A DNA stretch of 64,000 bases from JAUMBM01 sp964441755 (GTDB lineage: Bacteria > Bacteroidota > Bacteroidia > Chitinophagales > Saprospiraceae). The stretch is from NCBI GenBank assembly GCA_964441755.1, contig CAYTVG010000004.1:1-64000 (forward strand), given 5' to 3'. Under the pieces are notes generated by a model that saw only the letters and a list, made by a program, of their open reading frames with translations, did not search any database and was not told the DNA's origin. Made by a program: the position numbers and the translations under genes. Below are positions 25,127 through 34,417 of this stretch, piece by piece. The stretch's first letter is position 1; every line of letters starts with the position of its first letter.

Positions 25127-25534
25127 ATGAAAATAGAACACATCGGCATTGCCGTCAACAATCTTGCCAGTGCCAACGACTTATTTACGCGCCTGTTGGG
25201 TGCTGCTCCCTACAAGGAAGAATCCGTAGCCTCAGAGCATGTGACTACCAGCTTTTTTATGGCCGGGCAGGCCAAGATTGAGTTGCTCGAAGCCACTTCG
25301 CCAGAAAGTGCCATCGCGCGGCATATCGAAAAAAGAGGAGAAGGCATCCACCACATCGCCTTCGAAGTAGCCGACATTTACGCTGAGATGGACCGGTTGC
25401 GGGCGGCAGGCTTTCAGCTGCTCAATGAGACCCCCAAGCATGGTGCGGACAACAAGCTTGTATGCTTTGTGCACCCCAAATCTGCGCAGGGAGTACTCGT
25501 GGAACTTTGTCAGACGATACGCGAAGAGGGCTAG
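25127..25534 (+). CDS. mce: Methylmalonyl-CoA epimerase
   Basis: Interconverts (R)- and (S)-methylmalonyl-CoA in propionate metabolism. It has 135 residues of the glyoxalase/VOC fold. It begins MKIEHIGIAVNNL with the first metal His, has a central GEGIHHIAFEV, and ends KSAQGVLVELCQ with the metal Glu. The gene overlaps the convergent hydrolase gene by 4 bases. The mutase it serves is not adjacent. A fused mutase lies at the end of the window, but its active-site residues point to isobutyryl-CoA. Confidence 0.93.
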   Translation: MKIEHIGIAVNNLASANDLFTRLLGAAPYKEESVASEHVTTSFFMAGQAKIELLEATSPESAIARHIEKRGEGIHHIAFEVADIYAEMDRLRAAGFQLLNETPKHGADNKLVCFVHPKSAQGVLVELCQTIREEG

Positions 25535-26316
25535 CCACTGGCTGCCCGCACGCGCAGTCCGTCATAGGCTGCAAATACATTGGGAGGCAGGCTTTGCTGT
25601 AGTTCCTCGTGCAGCCCGATGCGATGGCTCATGTGGGTAAGGTAGGCGCGCCTGGGCTTTATGCGTTCTATCAGCGCCAGCGCCTGTCGCAGTGTCAGGT
25701 GGCTAAAGTGTTCAGGCTCTAACTGTAGCGCACTGATGACCAATACATCCAAATCCTGTAATTTAGTCATTTCCTCCTCCGGAATAGCCTTTACATCCGT
25801 GAGATAGGCCAGATTATAAACCCGAAAGCCTAGTATTGACAAATTGCCATGCATGATATTAACAGGCAATACGGGTAACCCGGCTGCCACAAAAGCCTCG
25901 CTTCCAATAATTGTGTGCAGCCGGATAGAAGGCGCCCCGGGATACGGATCTTCGTCAAAAGCGTAGGCAAACCGGTGTCGCAGCTCTTTCCCCACCTCTG
26001 CCGTACAGTAGAGCGGCATATTTTCCCTTTGGAAAAAATTATAGGGGCGCACTTCGTCCAGCCCAATGACGTGGTCATTGTGCTGGTGGGTCACTAAGAT
26101 CCCATCGAGTCGCGGAGGGCGAGCGCTGAGCATCTGTTGCCGGAAGTCGGGTCCGATATCAATAGCCAGGAACTTACCCTCAACCTCCAGCAAAGCGGCA
26201 GTCCGCAAACGGCGATTTCTGCTGTCTGCAGACGTACACACAGCACAGCGGCAATTTAGCACCGGCACTCCCTGTGACGTCCCTGTTCCCAAAAAGGTAA
26301 GTTCAACGGCTCTCAT
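25531..26316 (-). CDS. Metallo-beta-lactamase-fold phosphodiesterase (PhnP-like)
   Basis: A 261-residue metallo-hydrolase. FLGTGTSQGVP starts the fold and is followed by CRCAVCTS, a small Cys cluster seen in PhnP-type cyclic-phosphate phosphodiesterases. The metal motif is THQHNDH at about residue 76, with more His ligands in NIMHG and LTHMSH. It probably acts on a small cyclic phosphate or nucleotide; the substrate is not known. The start at MRAVELTFLG (26316) is preferred to the upstream ATG. Confidence 0.88.
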   Translation of the reverse strand: MRAVELTFLGTGTSQGVPVLNCRCAVCTSADSRNRRLRTAALLEVEGKFLAIDIGPDFRQQMLSARPPRLDGILVTHQHNDHVIGLDEVRPYNFFQRENMPLYCTAEVGKELRHRFAYAFDEDPYPGAPSIRLHTIIGSEAFVAAGLPVLPVNIMHGNLSILGFRVYNLAYLTDVKAIPEEEMTKLQDLDVLVISALQLEPEHFSHLTLRQALALIERIKPRRAYLTHMSHRIGLHEELQQSLPPNVFAAYDGLRVRAASG

Positions 26317-26412
26317 TGGCTGCAAACATCGTAAAAAATGCCAAGATTGCGGCAATTTTCCTTTCTGCTTTGGCTATCCCCCGAAGGAGACTGCAGCCAC
26401 CCATGCAATTGT

Positions 26413-26625
26413 CTAGCCTGCCAGCATTCCGCTGTCCCGCAGAACGATTGCCGCCTCCTCGGCAAACGCCTCCTGCACATAGAGCGTAGCCTCGCCCAGC
26501 ATGGGGAGCACAGAATCCGGCTTGTTGACAATATGACTTGCGATACCCTTCTGTTTGAGGATATCCTCTGCAAATTTGGCCTGCATCAAGTCATCTGAAG
26601 CAAACACCTTTACCCATCCTTCCAT
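26413..26625 (-). CDS. DUF2007 domain protein
   Basis: A 70-residue cytosolic protein beginning MEGWVKVFASDDLMQAKF and containing the pattern AEDILKQKGIASHIVNKPDS, typical of DUF2007 (a GlnB-like small fold sometimes called a putative signal-transducing protein). An in-frame ATG 12 codons upstream is possible but adds an unrelated basic stretch. Function is unknown. It stands alone between two operons. Confidence 0.8.
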   Translation of the reverse strand: MEGWVKVFASDDLMQAKFAEDILKQKGIASHIVNKPDSVLPMLGEATLYVQEAFAEEAAIVLRDSGMLAG

Positions 26626-26794
26626 GACATTCTTCTTCTTGGTAAACAAATAGCATTTCACTGCCTAAAACACACAGACAATATAAGCTGTTTTTCCGAC
26701 AGTTGCCAGCCCCCGGTACGTCAAATTAATTGATAATTTGTGCTGATATATGGCTGCTTGCCCGTAATATTGTCGTACGAATCAATCCAAACAC

Positions 26795-27973
26795 ATGATG
26801 CACAATGACAACGATCTCAGCTACATCCTCAACCACCTGGGAGAGGAGCGCGATGATTACTTTCAGGCAGTAGCCCCTCCCGTTGTACAGTCGAGCAACT
26901 TTGTCTTCAATAACCTGACAGATTTCAGGCAGAAGTTTGCATCTGAATACGACCAGCATGTATATACCCGGGGTAACAACCCCACAGTAGCGATTTTGCG
27001 TAAAAAACTGGCTGCGCTGGAAGGAACTGAAGACTGCCTCGTCTTCAGCAGTGGTGCGGCGGCCGTTGCGGCGGCTGTTATGAGCCAGGTAGCGGCCGGA
27101 GATCATATTGTTTGTGTATCATCGCCTTACACCTGGACGCGGCTTTTACTGAGCGAGTATCTGTCTAGATTTGGTGTCAGCACCACCTTTGTCGATGGCA
27201 GGGAGCTCAGCAGCCTTGAAGCAGCTCTGCGAGAAAACACCCGGCTTTTGTACCTGGAAAGCCCCAACAGTATGACTTTTGAACTGCAGGATCTGGCTGG
27301 CTGTGCCACGCTGGCCAAGGCGCGCGGCATCATCACTGCCATTGATAACAGCCACTGCTCTCCCCTCTTCCAGCAACCACATCGGCTGGGAATTGACCTG
27401 GTCATACACTCTGCTACCAAGTATCTCAACGGACACAGCGATGTTGTTGCAGGAGTTGTGTGTGGGAGTCGCCAGTTGCTTTCCCAAATTTTTGGCGGAG
27501 CCTACATGACCCTTGGAGCGGTCATCAGCCCGCACGATGCGGCTCTCATCATTCGGGGGCTGCGCACCCTTCCCCTGCGGATGCAGCGCAGCCACGAGAG
27601 TGCGCTGCGGGTTGCCCGCTGGCTGGAGGAGCAGCCCGCTGTAGAGTGCGTGCTACACCCGCTACTACCTTCTTTTCCGCAATACCAGCTGGCGAAACAA
27701 CAGATGCGTGGCAATGGCGGACTTTTCTCTGTCTATTTTCGTGCTGACACCCAGCTAAAGATGGAAAATTTTATCAACCGACTTCAACGTTTTTTGATGG
27801 CTGTCAGCTGGGGTGGGCACGAATCGCTCATCATGCCTATGGTAGGATTTTACGATGTGCCGGGCAGGCCCAATGGCAGCCAGCCCTACCAGCTCGTGCG
27901 CTTTTACATTGGCCTTGAGGAACCTGACTGGCTCATAGAAGATCTGGCCCAGGCGCTGGAAGCGCTGGGCTAG
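26795..27973 (+). CDS. Cys/Met-metabolism PLP enzyme (cystathionine gamma-synthase/lyase family)
   Basis: A 392-residue fold-type I PLP enzyme. HVYTRGNNPTVAILRKKLAALEG near residue 50 supplies the Tyr/Arg phosphate contacts, FSSGAAAVAA binds the cofactor, and SATKYLNGHSD at about residue 206 carries the Schiff-base lysine. ESPNSMTFE replaces the usual ESPxNP motif. Members make or split cystathionine, or eliminate from methionine/cysteine; the exact reaction cannot be fixed. No other sulfur-assimilation gene is adjacent. Confidence 0.9.
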   Translation: MMHNDNDLSYILNHLGEERDDYFQAVAPPVVQSSNFVFNNLTDFRQKFASEYDQHVYTRGNNPTVAILRKKLAALEGTEDCLVFSSGAAAVAAAVMSQVAAGDHIVCVSSPYTWTRLLLSEYLSRFGVSTTFVDGRELSSLEAALRENTRLLYLESPNSMTFELQDLAGCATLAKARGIITAIDNSHCSPLFQQPHRLGIDLVIHSATKYLNGHSDVVAGVVCGSRQLLSQIFGGAYMTLGAVISPHDAALIIRGLRTLPLRMQRSHESALRVARWLEEQPAVECVLHPLLPSFPQYQLAKQQMRGNGGLFSVYFRADTQLKMENFINRLQRFLMAVSWGGHESLIMPMVGFYDVPGRPNGSQPYQLVRFYIGLEEPDWLIEDLAQALEALG

Positions 27974-28017
27974 GCACAGTGCCCTGATTTTTTTTCAAAA
28001 AAACACCCCCGCAGCAT

Positions 28018-28974
28018 TTAGAGATCCCGCCGTTCCCAATAATTTTGATCCTCTACCTCCTCTAATATGGTAAGGTAGTTGGCATAGCGCAATTCGCTGA
28101 TTTCTTCCGCGGCCAGCGCAGCTTTGACAGCGCAGCCCGGCTCATTGCGGTGCAGACAGTTGCCCCCGAAGCGGCAATCTTCGGACAGGACAAAAAATTC
28201 GCGAAAATTATGAGCCACATCCTGTGGTTCCAGGTAGTTGAATGACAGCAGCTTGATGCCTGGTGTATCGATGATGCTGCCGCCGAAGTCCAGTGTAAAA
28301 AGCTCTGCAAAAGTTGTTGTATGCTGACCCTTGCCCGAATAGTCGCTGAGCTCATGCGTCCGCAACTCCAGCCGGGGCTGAAGGCGATTGATAAGGCTTG
28401 ACTTACCCACCCCCGACTGCCCACTGACGAGCGTCGTTTTGTTGGCAAGCTTTTCCCGCAATTGTTCCACCCCCTCACCAGTGAGTGCAGACACCATTAG
28501 CAGCTCATAGCCAATGGTACCGTAGATATTGTTGAGTCCCTGAAACAACAGCCGCTCCTCCTCAGTGTAGCGATCGGCCTTATTAAACACAATAATGACC
28601 GGGATGCTGAAGGGTTCTGTCATGAGTAAAAACCGGTCAATGAAGCCCGGTTTGAGGTTGGGTTCCACCACAGTCACCAGCAGGACAGCCTGATCGATAT
28701 TGCTGGCCAGCAGATGCAGATCGTGTTTGCGGCGAGGCGACTGCCTGACCACGTAGTTGGTGCGGGCATCAATCTGCTGGATACTCCCTACGGGTCCCTC
28801 ATCGCCCACTGTAAGCTGAATCTGCACCCGGTCACCTACGGCCAGGGGGTTGGTAAAGCGAATACCCTCGGTACGAAATTTGCCCACGATGCGGCATGGC
28901 AGAACGGTTGCATCCTCATCGAGGCGCACCTGATACCAGCTGCCTGTTGATTTTATGACGGTTCCTGTCTTCAA
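28018..28974 (-). CDS. rsgA: Ribosome small subunit-dependent GTPase A
   Basis: Circularly permuted GTPase that checks late 30S subunit maturation, 318 residues. An N-terminal OB fold is followed by the permuted motifs FNKAD (G4), SALTGEG (G5), SGQSGVGKSSLIN (G1), and DTPGIK (G3). A C-terminal zinc site CRFGGNCLHRNEPGC binds the metal. Single gene, divergent from ligA. Confidence 0.97.
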   Translation of the reverse strand: MKTGTVIKSTGSWYQVRLDEDATVLPCRIVGKFRTEGIRFTNPLAVGDRVQIQLTVGDEGPVGSIQQIDARTNYVVRQSPRRKHDLHLLASNIDQAVLLVTVVEPNLKPGFIDRFLLMTEPFSIPVIIVFNKADRYTEEERLLFQGLNNIYGTIGYELLMVSALTGEGVEQLREKLANKTTLVSGQSGVGKSSLINRLQPRLELRTHELSDYSGKGQHTTTFAELFTLDFGGSIIDTPGIKLLSFNYLEPQDVAHNFREFFVLSEDCRFGGNCLHRNEPGCAVKAALAAEEISELRYANYLTILEEVEDQNYWERRDL

Positions 28975-29149
28975 AAGATAATTTTTCTAAGCAGTGATGG
29001 CTACCAGCTTGCCAGCTGGTGAACCAGAGAGGTAAAGATAAACAGCCTGTAGCAGACCGCAGCCTTCTAACCGTTGGGGAGTACAAAAAAGTTCCCGCCT
29101 GGCGTGTGGCCCGGTACGGGTTTTACAGGAGTCCAAGGGGGAAAACGCG

Positions 29150-29157
29150 TATCTTTG
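29150..29157 (+). promoter_or_regulatory. -7 element of the ligA promoter
   Basis: TATCTTTG, an exact TAnnTTTG, 18 bases before the ligA start codon. No TTG lies at the expected upstream distance. Confidence 0.55.
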
Positions 29158-29175
29158 CCCGTAAATTGATAGATT

Positions 29176-31323
29176 ATGTACACAGCGGAGGAGCAAAAAG
29201 ACCTGTATGCACTGTCCAAAAAATACCTGACAGCCGATGATACCGTATGGACTGCCGCGCCTGCCGCGCAGGCAGCGGCCTTGCGCAAATTGCTCATTTT
29301 CCATGAGTGGCGTTACTACGTATGCAATGATCCGCTGCTGTCAGACTATGAGTACGACCAACTATATGCGCGACTACAACAGCTCGAAGCATTGCACCCT
29401 GCGTTGGTGTGCGCCGACAGTCCCACGCAACGGGTATCCAGTGACCTGACCGATTCTTTTTCATCAGTAGCCCACTTATCGCCTATGCTATCGCTTGGCA
29501 ACAGCTACGATCTGGGTGATTTGGAAGACTTTGACCAGCAACTGAAGCGGATGCTCAATATGCCACTGACCGAAACCATTACATACGCCGTAGAGCCCAA
29601 GTTTGACGGTGGTTCCATCGCTTTGGTATATGAGGACGACCTGTTGGTACGCGCTGCCACCCGCGGCAATGGAAGTGAGGGGGAAGAAATTACCGCCAAT
29701 GCGCGTGTGCTGCACTCCGTTCCGCTGCGTGCATCTTTTAGTAAGCTGGGTATCAAGCGGGTTGAGTTGAGGGGGGAGGTGGTTATCCGAAAAGATATTT
29801 TTGCGCGCATCAACGAGGAGCGGGCTGATGCCGGCCTTACCCTTTTTGCCAATCCACGCAATACGGCTACCGGCGGGCTGCGTATGAAAGATCCGCGTGA
29901 GGTGGCTGTCAGAGGGCTTGAAGCCTTTGTGTACACCCTTGGTTATGCTGAGGATACCAATGGGCAGCCTGCCTCCGACCGATTCCCGACTCATCGCGAA
30001 AGCCTCGACGCTTTGGCGTCGCTAGGCTTTAAAGTACCTGAAGATCAACACGAAAGGCGTATCTGTCACGGTATGCATCAGGTTATGGATTTTATCGGGC
30101 AGTGGGAAAAAAAACGCGAAGCCTATCCCTATGAAATCGACGGTATGGTCATCAAAGTAAACGAGCTCAACCTGCAGGAGCGGGCAGGCTACACAGCCCA
30201 CCACCCTCGTTGGGCCATTGCCTATAAATTTGCAGCGAGGCAGGCTACGACTACCCTATTGAACGTAGAATACCAGGTAGGTAAGACAGGTGCGATTACG
30301 CCGGTAGCAAAGGTAAAAACCGTGCCCCTGGCGGGTGTCAAAATCAGTTCCATCTCGCTGCACAACGAAGATTTCATTCGCGAGAAGGACTTGCGGCTGG
30401 GTGATCAGGTGCTCATCGAGCGAGCCGGAGATGTAATTCCGTACATTGTAAAACCCTTGGAAGAATTGCGCGACGGCACTGAAAAGCCCATAGAGTGGCC
30501 TGCTTTTTGCCCCGTCAACAATACTGATAGCCCGGTGGCGCTGTTGCGCCCCCAGGGCGAAGCCGCCTGGCGATGCCCCCACTGCGTGTGCGGTGCGCAG
30601 CACCTGCAGCGCATCATTTTCCATGTCAGCAAAAACGCCATGGACATTGAAGGATTAGGCAAGCAGATTGTTGAGCGCTTTTTTGCACTGGGCTGGCTGC
30701 GCAATCTGGCCGACGTGTACAGGCTTGACTATGACAAGATAGCCACGCTGGAAGGTTTTGGCCAAAAATCAGCTGCCAACCTGCGGGCATCGGTAGAAAA
30801 AGCCAAGCACAATCCCATATGGCGGCTTTTACATAGCCTCAGTATCCACCAGATGGGGCAGCGGGCCAGCAAGCTGCTCGCTGCTGAGGTTGATCATGTG
30901 CTGGAACTCGCCTCGTGGGATGAAGACAAATTTCTGCACATCAAGGATATAGGTCCTACGCTGGCACAAAACACCATGGCGTTTTTCCAGGATGCTGCCA
31001 ACTTAGACCTGTTGCGAGAGATGGAAGCACTAGGCGTCAATATGCGACCTACCGAGGATGACAAACCGCCCATGCCAGCTACCTCCGGTCCTTTTCTGGG
31101 AAAATCTATTCTGTTTACGGGTACTTTGCTGCGGATGAGCCGCAAAGAAGCGCAGGAAAAAGCGGCGGCGGCGGGCGCCAGAAATGTGAGTGCCGTAAGC
31201 AACAACCTGGATATACTGGTAGTTGGTGAAAAAGCAGGCTCCAAGCTGAAGAAAGCGCAGGCGCTTGGAAGTGTTCAGATTCTTACTGAAGAAGAATTTT
31301 TGGAAACCCTTCAGGGCGCGTAG
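29176..31323 (+). CDS. ligA: NAD-dependent DNA ligase
   Basis: Seals nicks in replication and repair using NAD. It has 715 residues. The N-terminal Ia domain (HEWRYYVCNDPLLSDYEYD) is followed by the adenylation domain with the catalytic lysine in EPKFDGGS at about residue 139, the OB fold (VGKTGAITPVAKV), a zinc-finger region, four HhH motifs and a C-terminal BRCT domain (LGKSILFTGTLL). The zinc finger is unusual: the first pair, normally CPxC, reads CPVN, while three Cys cluster later in RCPHCVCGAQ, giving four Cys in total. Confidence 0.97.
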   Translation: MYTAEEQKDLYALSKKYLTADDTVWTAAPAAQAAALRKLLIFHEWRYYVCNDPLLSDYEYDQLYARLQQLEALHPALVCADSPTQRVSSDLTDSFSSVAHLSPMLSLGNSYDLGDLEDFDQQLKRMLNMPLTETITYAVEPKFDGGSIALVYEDDLLVRAATRGNGSEGEEITANARVLHSVPLRASFSKLGIKRVELRGEVVIRKDIFARINEERADAGLTLFANPRNTATGGLRMKDPREVAVRGLEAFVYTLGYAEDTNGQPASDRFPTHRESLDALASLGFKVPEDQHERRICHGMHQVMDFIGQWEKKREAYPYEIDGMVIKVNELNLQERAGYTAHHPRWAIAYKFAARQATTTLLNVEYQVGKTGAITPVAKVKTVPLAGVKISSISLHNEDFIREKDLRLGDQVLIERAGDVIPYIVKPLEELRDGTEKPIEWPAFCPVNNTDSPVALLRPQGEAAWRCPHCVCGAQHLQRIIFHVSKNAMDIEGLGKQIVERFFALGWLRNLADVYRLDYDKIATLEGFGQKSAANLRASVEKAKHNPIWRLLHSLSIHQMGQRASKLLAAEVDHVLELASWDEDKFLHIKDIGPTLAQNTMAFFQDAANLDLLREMEALGVNMRPTEDDKPPMPATSGPFLGKSILFTGTLLRMSRKEAQEKAAAAGARNVSAVSNNLDILVVGEKAGSKLKKAQALGSVQILTEEEFLETLQGA

Positions 31324-31368
31324 GCGGGGTAGCAGGCCGGGGGCAGTTCGACAAATTATGTAGCATTG

Positions 31369-31401
31369 CCGGCAGGATGGGCGCAAGGCCCATCCTGCCG
31401 G
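31369..31401. terminator. Hairpin between convergent ligA and sucA
   Basis: CCGGCAGGATGGGC and its exact complement form a 14-bp stem around GCAAG. It sits about 45 bases after the ligA stop and 16 bases after the sucA stop. T-runs are weak on both sides, so termination may rely on the very stable stem. Confidence 0.6.
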
Positions 31402-31416
31402 TGAATGATTATTATG

Positions 31417-34182
31417 TTAGTTTTTTGCGAAAGCGGCCTCCACAATAGCAGCCTGCTGCTGATCGTGTATTTTCTTGAAGCCCGTAGCCGGAGAAGCGCT
31501 GGCGCGACGTGAAATGAGCTTGAGCGGAATTTGCAGCCCCATCTCTTCGCCGAGATTCATCGATTGTATGTACTGCCAGGCCCCCATATTGGCAGGTTCT
31601 TCCTGTGCCCAAAAGTAGCTAGCCTCACTGTATTTTTGTGCGATTGCCTTCAGTTGCTTGGCCGGGAAAGGGTAAAGCTGCTCAACCCGCACCAGGGCAA
31701 CATCATTATGCTCCCCTTCGCGCTTGCGCTGTAGCAGATCGAAGTACAATTTACCCGAACAAAAGACCACTCTGCGTATTTTTTTACCATTGCGAGCCCC
31801 GACAGCCGCATCATCAATTACCTCCTGGAAAGCTGTACCTGCTGTAAAATCTTCAAAAGCACTTACACAGTCCGGATGTCGCAGCAATGACTTAGGCGAC
31901 ATGACCACCAACGGTTTGCGGAACGGACGTGCCAACTGACGACGTATGAGATGGAAAAAGTTGGCTGGCGTAGTGCAATTGGCGACCGTCATATTGAATT
32001 CTGCACACAACTGCAAGTAGCGCTCAAGGCGGGCACTGGAGTGCTCAGGCCCCTGCCCTTCATAGCCATGCGGCAGTAACATCACCAACCCGCTCATACG
32101 CTGCCATTTGCTTTCGCTGGAAGAGATAAACTGATCCATAATCGTTTGCGCACCGTTGGAGAAATCACCAAACTGCGCCTCCCAAATCACCAGCGTATCG
32201 GGGTTGGCAATACTGTAGCCATATTCAAAGCCCAGTACGGCAAATTCTGACAACAGTGAGTTGTAGATACGAAATTGTCCCTGATCGCCAGACAAGCGGC
32301 TTAAGCGGTTGTAAGGCTGGTAGTTATTGGCATCGCGGAGCACCGCATGGCGGTGACTGAAGGTACCCCTTCTGACATCCTGACCGCTCATGCGTATATC
32401 TTTGCCCTCCATCAGAATAGATCCATAGGCCAAAAGCTCACCCATAGACCAGTCGTACTGATTTTGCTCTATCTGCTTATCCTTGCCTTTGAGCAGGCGG
32501 TTTACCTTTGACAATGGCGTGAAGTCTTCGGGGATGCGCTGCAGGGTATTGATGATGTGCTGAAGCTTGTCGGCTTCGACACCCGTAGGCGGAGAAGTTT
32601 CAAAATCGCGCGGATCAGCCGTTTTTTTGAGCTGCCGCCAGGCCTGTTCAGCCTCCTGGTATGTGTATGGCAGTGGTTTCTCACGAACCTGATCGAGACG
32701 TGCCTGTAGCAAGTTCCAAAAATTTTGCTCCAGCTCATCTGCCATTGCCTTCTCCACATCACCCCGCTTAACCAGCTCGTTGGTATAAACCTCACGTGGA
32801 TCAGGATGGTTGTTGATAAGAGCGTACATCTCTGGTTGTGTAAACTGCGGATCATCGCCCTCGTTATGTCCGTGTTTGCGATAGCATACGATATCAATGA
32901 ACACATCGCTATCAAACGCCTGTCGGTACTGAACTGCCATTTCGCAGGCAAATACAACCGCTTCCGGATCATCGCCATTTACATGAAAAACAGGCGCCTG
33001 AACAACGCCGGCAACGCCGGTGCTATAGGTAGAAGATCGAGCATCATCGAAATCCGTCGTAAAACCTACCTGGTTATTGATTACAAGGTGAATGGTTCCG
33101 CCTGTTCTGTAGCCTTCCAGCAGGCTCATTTGTACCGTTTCGAACACAACCCCCTGACCGGCAACAGCCGCATCTCCATGAATCAGGATAGGCAGGATCT
33201 TGTCATAGTCACTATTGTAAAGAATGTCTGCCTTGGCACGGGCGAAACCTTCGACAACCGGATTGACGGCCTCGAGATGCGAAGGATTAGGCACCAGTTT
33301 GAGGTGCACCAGTTTACCCCCCGTAGTCTCGACCTGACTTGAAAAGCCCAGGTGATACTTTACATCACCGTCGCCAAAACTGAGGTCCGGCACGGCCATA
33401 CCCTCAAATTCATTGAATATCTGCTCATAGGTTTTACCCATGATATTGGCAAGTACGTTGAGACGCCCGCGGTGCGCCATGCCGATGATGATTTCTTCCG
33501 CTGTATATTTGGCTGCCTCATTGATAAGTGCATCCAGCGCTACAATGGTATTTTCTCCCCCTTCCAGTGAAAAGCGCTTTTGTGCGAGATACTTGGTGTG
33601 GAGGAAGCGCTCGAACATAGTAGCACCGTTAAGCTTTTCAAGAATGCGACGCTTTTTCACCAGATCGATGTCAAACTGTTTGGCTGGTTGGATTTGTTCA
33701 ATCCTGCTGCGAAGCCAGCGACGCTTCTCGCGATCGGCAATGTGGTGGTATTCGAAACCTATGTTTCCTGCGTACACCTCTTTCATGCGACCAATAATCT
33801 GCCGCAAAGTAACATTTTCGAGCCCGATCTCGTGGCCTGCAAAAAACACCTGATCAAGATGGGCATCGCTCAGACCGTAGTTCTCGAGCTCCAGCATAGG
33901 TCTGCGGTCCCGGCGAGGCTTTAGCGGATTGGTTGTAGAGAGCAGGTGACCACGATCGCGAAAAGCCTTTATCAGGGCTAAAACGCGCAGCTCATTGATC
34001 ATATGCTCTTTATCCGTTGTACTTTCAGCAGGGACCTGCCCGTTACTTTTTACGGCAAAATCGAAGCCCTGAAAAAAAGAGCGCCAACTTGGCTCTGTTT
34101 GCTCCGGGTTTTGCAGATACTGCTCATACAACTGCTCTATATATGCCGGATGGGCATTTGCAAGAAACGAAAAATCACTCAT
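31417..34182 (-). CDS. sucA: 2-oxoglutarate dehydrogenase E1 component
   Basis: Thiamine-diphosphate decarboxylase of the TCA cycle 2-oxoglutarate dehydrogenase complex, 921 residues. The N-terminal segment binds the E2 core (HPAYIEQLYEQYLQNPEQ). Then come GMAHRGRLNVLANIMGK, the ThDP motif in the GDAAVAGQGVV region, and C-terminal WEAQFGDFSNGAQ, MLLPHGYEGQGPEHSSARLER and SPKSLLRHP. The E2 gene sucB that often follows is not here. It is a single gene convergent with ligA. Confidence 0.97.
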   Translation of the reverse strand: MSDFSFLANAHPAYIEQLYEQYLQNPEQTEPSWRSFFQGFDFAVKSNGQVPAESTTDKEHMINELRVLALIKAFRDRGHLLSTTNPLKPRRDRRPMLELENYGLSDAHLDQVFFAGHEIGLENVTLRQIIGRMKEVYAGNIGFEYHHIADREKRRWLRSRIEQIQPAKQFDIDLVKKRRILEKLNGATMFERFLHTKYLAQKRFSLEGGENTIVALDALINEAAKYTAEEIIIGMAHRGRLNVLANIMGKTYEQIFNEFEGMAVPDLSFGDGDVKYHLGFSSQVETTGGKLVHLKLVPNPSHLEAVNPVVEGFARAKADILYNSDYDKILPILIHGDAAVAGQGVVFETVQMSLLEGYRTGGTIHLVINNQVGFTTDFDDARSSTYSTGVAGVVQAPVFHVNGDDPEAVVFACEMAVQYRQAFDSDVFIDIVCYRKHGHNEGDDPQFTQPEMYALINNHPDPREVYTNELVKRGDVEKAMADELEQNFWNLLQARLDQVREKPLPYTYQEAEQAWRQLKKTADPRDFETSPPTGVEADKLQHIINTLQRIPEDFTPLSKVNRLLKGKDKQIEQNQYDWSMGELLAYGSILMEGKDIRMSGQDVRRGTFSHRHAVLRDANNYQPYNRLSRLSGDQGQFRIYNSLLSEFAVLGFEYGYSIANPDTLVIWEAQFGDFSNGAQTIMDQFISSSESKWQRMSGLVMLLPHGYEGQGPEHSSARLERYLQLCAEFNMTVANCTTPANFFHLIRRQLARPFRKPLVVMSPKSLLRHPDCVSAFEDFTAGTAFQEVIDDAAVGARNGKKIRRVVFCSGKLYFDLLQRKREGEHNDVALVRVEQLYPFPAKQLKAIAQKYSEASYFWAQEEPANMGAWQYIQSMNLGEEMGLQIPLKLISRRASASPATGFKKIHDQQQAAIVEAAFAKN

Positions 34183-34417
34183 GACAGCTGTCTTTATTTA
34201 GACTTGTAAGAACATGTTTTTGAGGGAAACAACCACCCTGCCGCAAAAGTTACTCCCCTTATGGTTAAAAACCGTGCTGGGACTTGCTCTGGGTACGGCA
34301 TGCGATAATTATCACGCAAAGTTGCAATTTTTTCCCCTTCTCTTCTGGCATTTCGGTCAATTCAAATACAGAAAACCGCTATTGACCGAGTATCCCCTCC
34401 TCTTCGGAGGTCTCCTC

